Below are positions 22,001 through 34,000 of a DNA stretch of 64,000 nt, piece after piece; the stretch's first letter is position 1; the number at the start of each line of letters is the position of its first letter. The DNA comes from Elusimicrobiota bacterium. Its GTDB lineage: Bacteria > Elusimicrobiota > Elusimicrobia > FEN-1173 > JAKLIF01. The translations under genes were made by a program, and so were the position numbers. Below the pieces are notes generated by a model. That model did not search any database and had not been told where the DNA came from. It was given only the letters and a program-made list of their open reading frames with translations. The DNA is taken from contig JAKLIF010000001.1 of NCBI GenBank assembly GCA_022709755.1, positions 473,780-537,779 on the forward strand. The letters run 5' to 3'.

Positions 22001-25000
22001 GCGCTATTGCGAGGATCGGACGATGCCGAACTACGGGACTACGCCCGCTCTTACGGCGACATCACCAACGGAGAGATTGAGATTGTTCGCCCGTTCGAAA
22101 CTAATCCGAATTCCAATTTACTCAAAATCATCGGGAAAACAATCACAAAACTGACGGGGCGGGATGTCTTCTGGGCCGGCAAAAAGGCGGATCAGGGTTT
22201 TGCCGAATCGGGCCTCTACGCCTTCGGTGAAAATCGTTTCGGGCAAAAACTAACCACGGCCATGATCGGCGCCTGGTCCGAGAACGCGCATTCGCCGACA
22301 GAACGGTTGGATGTGGCATCCTACCGGACTCTGGTCCGATGGCTGGACGCCATCGTGGATGATTACTCCACCGAATATACACCCTTCGGTCTCCTTCCGG
22401 GATGGTCTCATTCGTGGATCCAACGCGCACCGAAACTCATTGCCGCCGCAGAAACCGTTTTATTCCAGGGACTTTTGGTCGGCGGACTCTCGATCGCCCT
22501 CAATGCGATTTTCGGATTGGACCTCCACTATCTCCTAGTCGGAACCGGAATTGTCTCCTCGTTCCTGTTCATGTCCCTCCATTCACGCGTTTATTATGAT
22601 ATCCACGCACCACCGCAGGCCTTGAAATGGGATGCGGTCGGGTGGCGCGCCAGAGGATCTTTATTGGGACTGGGCTTGATGCTGAATTTGATTTTTGTAT
22701 CCGCTTCCCTGGCTTTCCCCGTGGCGGGACCCTTCCTCGGGCTCAAGATCGCCATCGCTCTCCACATCCTCTACAACCACGCGCTGGCGCCGATCCTCCG
22801 ATGGCCCCTCGGACTGGCGGGGGACCTTTCCAAACTCCCCTCCAAGATTTGGCGTCTTTTCAAATATGAACCCGCCTCTGTCGGCTCCCTCTCAAAAGCA
22901 CTCTCCGATAAACTGTTCCCTCAGATGATCGCGCGGGAGCTCACGGAGGCGTTCAACACCAAGCTCCCAGTCGGTAAAAAAATCCCCCTGTTGTCCCCGG
23001 CCGTCGGGAAGGTCCTCCTCGATTACGGTTTCTTCACGGGCGTCGAAGTGGCCGCGTTCCTCGGCACATTCGACCCAGCGGACAAACCCGCCCTCTTCGA
23101 CGCGCTGAAGAAGGCGAACATCCCGGTCCTCGAGAAATTCCTACAGAAGAAGCGGGCACGCACCCCCATCCCGGCGAAAACGTTCGAGATCATCGCGCGC
23201 GTCCTTATCAAGCGGAAGATCAACACGCCGGAGAAGGCCTTGGTCTTCCTGAATGCCGACGGCCAGACGTCGGATTCCGATTATCGTGACATCCCCAACA
23301 TCCAGGAGGCCGCCCGCCGGATGAAAGCGGCCATCGCGAACAAAGAGAAAATCATGATCTTCGGGGACTACGACGTGGATGGGATCACCTCCACCACCAT
23401 CATGCTCAAAACCATCTACCGTGTGCTCGACTCCCTCGGAATCCCCAAGTCCGACTATGAAAAATACGTGGGCTACCATATCCCCGACCGGTTCACGGAG
23501 GGATACGGGATGTCCAAGACCGGCGTCGACCGCGTGGCCGAGAAAGGGTTCAAATTCGTGGTCACCGTCGACAACGGCATCCGGAACAAGGCGGAGGTGG
23601 AATACGCCAAATCCAAAGGGATGTCCGTCATCATCACGGACCACCACGTGCTCCCGGAAAAACCGGAAGACCTTCCCCAGGCCCCGATCGTCCATTGGGC
23701 GTTGATCGAACGCGCCGACCATCCGGCCAAATACATCTCCGGCGCCGGGGTGGCCTATAAACTGTCGCAGGCCATATTGGATGAATACGGAATCAAACCC
23801 GAACCGGGGTATCTGTTGGACATGTTCACCATGGGGGCCGTGGCCGATCTCGTCCCGCTGCGAGGTGACAACCGCGTCCTCGTGACCGAGGGGATCGGCG
23901 TCATCAACAGCCCTCAAGTGAACCCCGGAATCAAGATCCTGATGGACAAGACGGAGACCAAATACGTGGATACCGGCACCATCGGATACTACATCGCCCC
24001 CATCTTCAACGCCTCGGGCCGCATCTCGTCGGCGTCCGAGGGACTGACCCTCCTGATGACGGAAGATGAGACCGTCCGGAACGAGCTGGCGGACAAACTC
24101 ATCGCGCTGAACAAGGAACGGCGGGACATCGAAGCCCAGATGTTCGAAGAAGTTCAACAACGGATGGAGACGGAATTCGACACCTCCCACCGGGCGGTGG
24201 TCATGGGCAGCGAGAACTGGAACAAAGGAGTGATCGGCATCGTGGCTTCCCGCATCGTTGAGAAATACGGGTTGCCGGCGGTGGTCATGACCTTCGATAA
24301 AACCAAAGGCGTGGCGACGGGGTCACTCCGCACCATCCCCGGCGTCAGCGTCATCGACGCCCTGAACGAATGCAAGGACCTGCTCCTCAAATACGGCGGC
24401 CATGAAGCCGCGGGGGGCTGCGGCGTGCCGCTCGACAAGCTTGAGGAATTCAAAATCCGTTACAGCGACGCCGTGAAGAAACAGATGTCCGAGAAAAACA
24501 TCGAACCCTACATCGAGCTGGATGCCGTCCTGGAAGGGAATGAAATCGACCTGAGCGTCATCAAGATCGTCGAAAAACTCGCGCCCTTCGGCGTCGGCAA
24601 CGCCAAACCCGTCTTCGCGGCGAAAAACCTGCGGGTCGATTCTTTCAAATTGATCGGGGAAGAGAAGAAACATATCCGGATGAACCTCCGCCTGGGTGCC
24701 AAATCCATCGTCGCCATGGGGTGGCGGATGGCGCAGCCGGAAGTCCTGTCCCTCCTGGAAACGGCCCAGCGCTCCGGCAAGGGGTTGGACGCCCTCTTCA
24801 CCCTGGACGTGAACGAATGGCAGGGGAAACAGTCGGTTCAACTGATCCTCAGAGACATCAAGCTCTCCGCGCCGGCCAACATCGAAGAACGCAAGCCGGC
24901 CCCCGCTAAAGAGGACGGGGAGTTCCTGCCGTTCAACCTCGCGCACAACGCCGTCGCTTTCTTCACGGCGAGCCTGGCCGGTCTCATCAGCGGTTTGTGG

Positions 25001-28000
25001 GCGGGGATCCCCGTCGCCGCCGTTTTCCTCCTTCAGGGGCTCGCGGGAAGTTGGGCGAGACAGCGGGGGCGTCTTTCCACGCATCTCAATGCGGCATGGG
25101 AAAAACGCGTCGCCGGTTATTTTACCGACGGCACCCATGTCCGGTTCGTGTCCGGAGAAGAATTGATCCAGAGAGCGCAGAGATCCGCCCGGACTCCTTT
25201 CCAGCGGCGGGTCTCGAGACAAACGATGGCGTTCTCGGACCCGACCACGAACACCGTCTGGCTCGACCGGGGATGGGCGGCCCAGGGACCGTTCCTGTTC
25301 CGCCTCCTGCGCGCCCTGATCCTCCCGCTCATTCTGGCCCATGAAGGCGGCCGGTTGTATTTCGCAAGGAAGAATATCCCTTCCCACCCATCCACTTGGA
25401 TCCTCTATCTCCTCCGTCCCATCCAGTTCCTCACATTCTATCCGCACATCCGATTGGCCCTCAAGAACAGCCGCCATCGTCCAAACGCCCGAATCCTCGG
25501 TGACTCCGCCACGGGCGTTTGGAAGGCTTCGTTCCTCTCCCGCCCCCAGGACATCAAGTCCGTTTTCACGTCATTTGCCTTCCTCCTCAATCTGAGCTTC
25601 ACGACGGTCCGACACCTCGTCTCGTATGTGGCACAGCCGGACTTGCGGGTCACGGCTCCCGCCGCTCCGGTCGCGGACATATTGACGATCTCTCTCCACA
25701 AAGGAACCCGGCGCATCCGACCCGCCGCCAAAACGATGTCCGGACTGAACTCTTTGGGGATCTCGGGATTCACCACCAACGCCTTCATGAACGCCTGGAA
25801 AGCGCTGGTGGACGACAAACTTTCTTCCGGCACGGAGATACAGAAGATCGTCATCCGAAGCGGTTCCCCCTTCATCGGACACGCCAACAAGGACGACCGA
25901 TCCATTGAATTGGACATCGACATCCTCAGAAAGATTGATTCGGCTCCCCGTGAAATCGCTCTCGTCGTCCTCCAGTGGCTCCTGCGCCACGAGATCAACC
26001 ACCTCCGCATCCAGGGCGTCAGCACGGCCTTCGAAGAACTCGGGAACGTTTTTCTGGATGTCGCCTTGCTGGCCCCCCACGAACGACAATCCCTGCGCAC
26101 CTTCCTGCTGGGATTGCGCGAGGCGGGTCAGGAGACCTACGGCTATGAGGCGATCCTGGAAGACGCGATCACGGACGACCAGCGGATGGAGAGGATCGTC
26201 GAGTACATCGGGAAGGCCTACCCGTCCTACCGGGCCGACCTGGGGCGGCTCACCATCGAGCAGGTCAAGAGCGAATCCGCCCGGCTGGCCGCGCTCACCG
26301 AGGCCACCCCGGCCGATGCCTCCCTCCTGGAATTACGGTGGCTGCGCGCCTTGGCCCAAGCCTCAAAACAACTCAAGGAATCGGAACCTCTCCTAAAAGA
26401 ATTCTCGATCCTCTCCCGCCTGAGACGGTTGTTTGCTTCGCGGAGCACAGAACAACTCAAGGAACATGAGAGTATTCTCCGGTCATTCACCAAAGACCTG
26501 GAGAACGCAGCCAAAATCTCCCTCGTCGAACCGACCTACGTCATCAACACCAGCGATTTTCAACTCGATGTCTTCCACTTCATTGTCAGCCTGAAGACGT
26601 CACGGGGACCACCCCGCGAGAAATATAATTTGATCGTCGTCGCGGACCGGAACGACAGTCAAAAACCCGGAGCCGCTCGCCCCATTCGGAAGATGGCGGT
26701 CGCTCCCCTCAGCGCCGGCATGATGTCCGATGCCGCGTATTTCGACGTTTTGGACAATGAGAGTGCAACATTGATCCGACCCGTCGCCGAGGATTGGCTG
26801 GCTCGTTATAACGGAAAACAACTCCCCCTCCTGGCGAAGGATTATGAGGGCGAAGGGGTCATGCCCAGCACCTATTTCCTCCCGCCCCAGATGAACGAAC
26901 TGGAACGCGTCATGCGCAACCCGTTCCTATGGAACCTCTTGACCGTCGACGAGTTGTCAAACATCCATTTCCCGACGAACCGACTGGTCCTCGACTCCGC
27001 CATGGGCGCCGGCATGAACGATGAAAACGGGATCATGTTCATGTCACCGGACACGTTTTCAGAGTTAGCCAACACGATCGGCCATGAAAAGGTCCACAGC
27101 TATTTCGACAGCATCACTTCCTCGGTCGATCCGCGGTTGCGGGCGGCCTTCTACTCCCTGGAATCGCATTTCGGGGATGCGTCGCACGAAGCGCTCCAGA
27201 AAAATATACTAACGGATCCGACCTACTCCTACGTCGACGTCAGCGTCAACCCCGAGAACATCCTCAACGAGATGCACGCCTACACCTGGGAATCCTTCGC
27301 CAAGTTTTCGAATAGGACTTCCTACGACACCCCTGTCTACCTTTCCGACCTAGAACTTTACCTCCGGCTGGGCCTCCTGCCCTCCTGGATGGATCCCCGG
27401 ACCTTCGTGTTCCCCGTCGCCCCATCGAACTACGCCAAGAACGGCAAACTAAAACGCTTCTTCTACGGGCTGGCCCTGTGGAACTACGTCCTTTCCGGTG
27501 GGAACGAAAACGGCCTATTCGAAATGATCAAGGTCGCGGGCCCCACTCTCAAACGCCTGATGATCCACGCCTACAAGGTCCTGGACAAGAACTCCCAGAC
27601 CCGGATGTCGGGAATACACAACAGGCTTCTCAAAGAAACGGACCAGCTCTTCGCCGAGACAGCCGCTTACAAGAATATCGAGGCCCGGAGCGACGCTTCC
27701 TCTCACTGGAAAGACGTCGCCCGCCGGGACGTCATCGACCTCATCTCGAAGGACGGTTCCGAAGAGGACGGGGAACTGGCGGAAGAGGAGGAGACCGACG
27801 AGGAGCCGGCCGCGCCAAGGGATAAGATCCTATTCACGAATTCGTTTTCAACAACTCCCGGTGAAAAAACACGACTCATCGCCGAAACGATGGCTGAATT
27901 GAGAGGCGTTTTGGAAAAGCTCCTCGACAGAATCCCCCCCAACCGACTGGAGCAGTTCTTGGAACACTACAACTATACCGGAAAGGAAGAACCCCTCGTC

Positions 28001-31000
28001 CGTCAATGGATACTGGGGTTCACTCATTGGCTGGAAGGAGATCTCTACGAGAAGGCCTCGGTTTTGGAAGAACCCCGACTCACCCTGGCCTGGCAACCCC
28101 AGGATTTCACCTCCCTGCGCGATCTGTTAACAAAAGTCTCCGTAACAAAAGAACTTCTGCGAGAGATGGATCCGCGGGGACTGGTCCCCCAGACTGACCA
28201 ATCCTCGATGAACCTTTACGATCTCATTGACTCGGTCTATTCTTCCATACTTTCCGCCACGTCCGACGAGGGGAGTGTCCCCAAGAAAGGGAAGGTCAAG
28301 GGAAAACCCGGACGAGGGAAGATGGCACGTCGCCTGGCCGATCTGAGCCGCTTCACCGCGGCGATAGGCCGGCTCGGTTTTTCGGAGGAATTCCGAGACA
28401 TCATCACGTTCCGCCCCCTCCGACAACTGCTTTCAAACCCCACGACGTCCCGTCTCAAACAGGCGGCGAGCAACCTGCCCCCCCTCGGTCATCTGGACCG
28501 GGTCGTGGCCGCCGGATATGCCGCCGGGACGATCAACCCCCACACCGCCGACAGGGTTAACTTGAAAACGTCAGTCACGTCCAACGGGACGATCCAGTCG
28601 CGTTCGATATCACCGCTGAAACAACATTGGGAAACGGACATCCCCGATTGGATGGCTCAACTAATTTTGAACGATGATGACAACCTCCACGTCCTGAAGA
28701 CCATCCTTAACCGGGAAGGAAACCGCATCCGCCTGTGGAACCGGGCACTCCGGTCCATCTCGACGTCCGTATTCCTTTTCAAAAACACTTTCCTATCCGC
28801 GCAAAAAGCGGCGGCGCGACAGAGTTACCCGATGACTCTCTCGAAAGCCTTCCGGGAAACTCTGTTCTTCCCTCTGATCGGGCAAGTTTGCATCCCTCCT
28901 CTGCTGACATGGGCCGGACTCGACTCCTCGACCGCCCACATCCTCGGGTGGACGTGGTCCACGGCGGCCTTCGCCCTGACCCACACCGTCCAATCCTGGG
29001 GCAAACGTCTCCGGGCCGGAGGCGTGAGGGCCCTGCTTTCACGGAAGTCTCTTCTGGAAGACGGGAAAAAATTGGCGATTCGACTCGTCTTGGCGGCGGG
29101 CTTCGCGCTGCCCTTCTCGATCGTCCATCCCGTCGCGGCAATAATATTTACATCGGCGACGCATGCCCTCTACAACATTGCTGTCCAAAAGGGGCGGCTC
29201 CCCCGATGGATGCCCGAAGCGGATATTTGGTCGGATGATAAAGAGCGATTCTGGAAATTTTTCCATGAGTTCTCCCAATACCATCCCCAGACGCTGATCA
29301 CCCAAGCTCCGACGGCCAATGACGCCCTTTACTGGCTCGCCGAAGAGTTGCTCTCCAGTCGGTCAACTCTGAACGATGAGAAGCGCGGAAAAGCCTACAC
29401 GATGGTCCACGAGATATTCCTTCCCGATGCCGCTTCACTATTGGCCGACCTCTACAACATCGAGAAGGACCCGAAGTTGAAATCGCAACTCTCTCGATAC
29501 CTGTCGAACCGGTACCAGAACACCCGAGACCTCCTCCTGGCGCTGTATCCCCACAAAAAAGAGGAGATCGACCGGCTGGGATCTTACATCGATCTTCGAT
29601 CCATCAGGCCCATCGGCTTCGAAGGTTCCGTCTTCCGCTCGGAAGCCGACATGGACGACTATATGGCCTCGTTGGAGACGACAACTCTGTCGCCGGAGAA
29701 ACACCGGGAGATGACTCGGGAATGGGCGACCATCACCGACATCCGCCCGACCACCTTCATCGTGCCCCCCGCGTCATGGAGCTTGAAAAACAGCCCCTAC
29801 TCCGTCGTTCTCCCCCTGGGAACCCTGACCTCCGATTCTCCGAAAGAACGATCCCCGATCCAGGTCTCCCGATATGACGACTGGTCGCGACAAGAGGAAA
29901 AAGACGTCCTCCGGAATGAGATCACCCTCTTCGAAGACCTCCTGAACGCCAATTTCGCCGCTCTGGAAACCCTGAGCGATGCCCACTACACCGCCGGCCT
30001 GACGAAGACGGCGGCCAATTTCATTCTGGATCAACTCGAAGTCATGGTCGACCGCTACGAAAAGATCGCCTCCCTTGAAAGGCATGTCATGCGGCTGAAG
30101 TCCACGAGCAAGGACTATGCCAGGAACCAATACCGGACCATCACCGAACCTCTCAGAAAAAAGATCGAATCCTCCCCGTCGGAATACCTGGACGACGACA
30201 TCCTCGAGGAGATGTCCGAATTAAGATCCACCGAGAAGCGCCGTTACGCCGACAGCGTTCACGAACTCATCAATTACATCCACCAGGCCGCGCTGGAAGA
30301 GATCAACAGCGACCGGGCCAGGGCCGATATGGATTTGGAGATCCTCCAAGGCGATCACTCCCTGGAGGTGACGGACCTGAGCACGAGGCCCTTGATCCGG
30401 GACAATCGAATATTGAGTCGCGCGCTCAAGGTCCTTCTGAATTACATCCAGAACACGCCGGCCGACATCCCCTCGTTGAAGCTGAACCCGATCATCAAGG
30501 ACAACCAGATCTGGCTCAGCATGTCCCTCGGGATCCACACCGTGGATATCTATGCGGACCTTTCCAACCCGGACGAGGGTGGGATGTTGAGGGCCCGGTA
30601 TCTGGAGGGGCAGATATTGCAGAAGGGGAACAAACTGCGACTGGACTATTTGGTTTCCCTCTTGAACAAGATCGGGCTGGACGTCACCCTGCGGGCGGAC
30701 CAGTCCATCACGGCGGTCCTGGATAAAGACCACGGAGTCTCCGGCATTCGAGACCTCGAGGAAGCGTTCGAGAAAACCATCCGGGCTTTCGATCAGACGA
30801 CGAACTTCGACCAGATGTTTAACTGGCATTTCCACAGCGCCGTTGGACTCAAGCACATCACCAAAGACTTCATCGAGGGGTTGGCCGACCTCTCGGTCAT
30901 CGAGGGGGGAATCCCGTTCTATATGCGCCCCGTCGGGAACAACGAGTATGATCAATTCCATCAAAAATATCTGGATTATCGCTCCGGACAAAAACAGCGG

Positions 31001-34000
31001 GAGGCCATCCGGGACACGCTGTCCGGGATATTGGTGAGATTAGGGCTCCCCCCCTTCCCCGCCCGCGCGGCGATCGGGCAGAAAACCATCGATCTCTATT
31101 TCAACGAACCCATCAACAACGCGTTGGGCCGAGGAGAACTGATCCGGGAGGAGTCTGGAACCGTCCGCCGCAACCCAGATTATGATCCTCTTCCGATGTT
31201 GGCCGACGCGATCCTGGGCAACGAGGCGGAATCTCTTCGAGTGGGGAGCATCCTGGAAAACGCCCGCAACACCTTTCCGGAATTTGAGATCGTCGGCCAA
31301 ATCGGCGCGCTGATCGCCCAGCGCACTCAATGGGAGCTGAGCCCCGGTCAATGGATCATCCTCCACGCTCTCACGGATCCCGCCACCGACAGAATCATCT
31401 ATGGTTTCGGACAGGCGATTTCCGATCCAAAGACCTCTCCCGTTCCGTTATCTCGAGAAGCCTTGTCGTCGGAGCTGAAGAACATCGGACTCGGCGTCAT
31501 CGAGACGGAAGAACTCACTGCCTCCCAGATCGAGTCGGCCGGACTCCTCATCCGCGCTCCGCCCTCCCGATGGACGGCAGAGAGACACACCCAGGGGATT
31601 GCGGCGGCCCCGGGACAGGGCGTACCCGAGATGGGGCGGGTCGTCTTCAGAACCACTTCAGATCGGAAACGGGCGGAAAGCCCCGATCACGTCTTTGTCG
31701 CCCCCTATACAACGCCCGATGATTTATCCGCCATCCGAGCCGCCCGAGGAGTCCTCACGACCGGCGGCGGGCTCTTGAGTCACGCGGCCATCACCACGCG
31801 CGAATTAGGTATCCCGGCTGTTATCGTCTCCCGGTCGGAATGGCTCACCCAGGGATACGAAACGCTCCTCAAGGTAACGATCCCTCATTTTTCGGAACCC
31901 ATCCAGACCCCCGACGGCCTCTGGCTCTCTTCACTGAAGAGCGAAACCCCCGTTCTCCTCCACGAGGGAGACTGGGTCTCCGTGAACGGCCAGGAAGGGA
32001 ACATTAGGACATGGGCCGACTCCCCGACGCTCCGCGACATCAATCGATCTCTGGAGTCTTTCCTCAACGGGAAAATGACCCGGGAGGAACTCGGTGATGC
32101 CCTGGCGACCTCCCTATCAGCCGACACCTCCGAAACGAGGACGGCCGCCGAGTTCGTCATTGCGCGCGCGGTCACATCCACATCGTCCCTCCTCGATATC
32201 CTCGACAAGATCGAAGCGAGGCTTCCCGACGGACTAAAAAAGCACATCCTCGAAACCAAAACCAGCATCCTCCGGACGCCGCTCGCCCGGATACAGGATT
32301 CCCTGGACGACCTGGAACGGTCTTCCTTCTCTTCCGGTCTCTCGGATTTCCCTGAAATCCGCATCACCCATCTTGCCGAACAGATCGGTAGATTGGTTTC
32401 TCTGGCCCAATTCATCCGGCTCTCACTTTCGGACGTCCAACAGATCAAGGACCGGTTCACCGCATTATTGGGGGACCTCAAAAACGCCTACGCCGTCCGA
32501 AAAAAAGACCTCCAAAAAGAGCTCGATGAATGGGACGGGAAACCCGTCACCCTGGAGGACATCCCCGCGATCCGCCAACTGATCAGCCGACTCCACCAGG
32601 CGGGCATGGTGGCGACCGCGCCCGTTCACTCGGTCCTTTTCGTCTGCAGCGGCAACACGTGCCGGAGTCCCATGGCGGAATATATGCTCAGACAACGACT
32701 GGAGGCGATCGGGCGGACAGACGTTAAGGTTTCCTCGCGCGGTTTATCGATCGAACCCTACAGCCGCCTCAGCGACGGGACGGCGCGGATCCTCTCCCGG
32801 CGCGGAATCAATGCGACGAAACACATCACGGCCCCTCTTTCCAAGGATGCGCTTGAATCCGCCGATGTCATTCTGGCGATGACGGGTTCTCACGTCGACG
32901 GTATCGCCAGAAAGAACCCCCTTGCGGAGAGCAAGACTCATCGGATCCACGATTATGCGAAATCCCTCGTTCGGACCGACGTGGCCGACCCCAATCGCTC
33001 GGACACGGTTCAGATGGACCTTTATGAACAAACGGAACGGGAATTGGACGAGGCGCTCGAAGCGATCACGACACAGATCTTAAACGAACCCAAGCTGGCC
33101 CGGTTGACCGAACAGATCGACGCGTTGGCCAAAGAGGATACCTCCTTCATCCGTCAGATGAAACCGACCGTCATCCCTCTTTCGACGGCCAGGGAATCGC
33201 TCAAAGACCTGATCGGCGGTAAAACCGCAAAACTCGGCGAGATCATGCGAAACGCCTCCGATGAATCCCTTGTCCCCAACGGTTTTGCCGTCACCACCGA
33301 CGCCTTCGACAAATATCTGGCCGAGTATTCTCTGACAGACCGTTATCACGCCCTGACGAGGGAATTGGACTCCGCGCTGAATTCGGCGTATATCACCATC
33401 GACGAAAGGGCTCGCCTCGTCGAACAAAAATCGACTGAGATCCAAAAACTGATCCTCTCGGTGACTCTGAACCCGGAAACCGGCGTGGGACAAACCGTTC
33501 TCGGGGCTCTCGGCCATGTCCACTTGCGTGACTCGCTGCTGGCGGTACGATCCTCGGCGATCCAGGAAGACACGGAGGGCGCCGCCTACGCCGGCGCCGC
33601 CGAGACCTACCTGAACATTACTCGGGAGAACCTGTTGGCCAACATCCAACAGACATGGGCCTCCTTCTGGTCACCTCGCAGCATCAATTACCGGGCCCAG
33701 CTCAAGGTCCCCCAATCCACCGTCCGCCCAGCCGTCCTCGTCCAGGAGATGATCGATTCCGACGTCTCCGGAGTTCTGTTCACCATCGACCCCGTGAATA
33801 ACGAGGAAGCAATCCTCATCAATGCGGCTTACGGACTGGGGGAGGGCATCGTCTCCGGCCTGGTTCAATCCGATCAATATTCTACTGACAGACGGACAGG
33901 AAATGAGCTCCGGCTTCCGTTCATCGGAAATAAGAAGTTGGCGGTCGTCCGCAAGAAAGCGGGGACGGGAGTGGAAGCCCGATCTGTCGCTAAGGACCTC

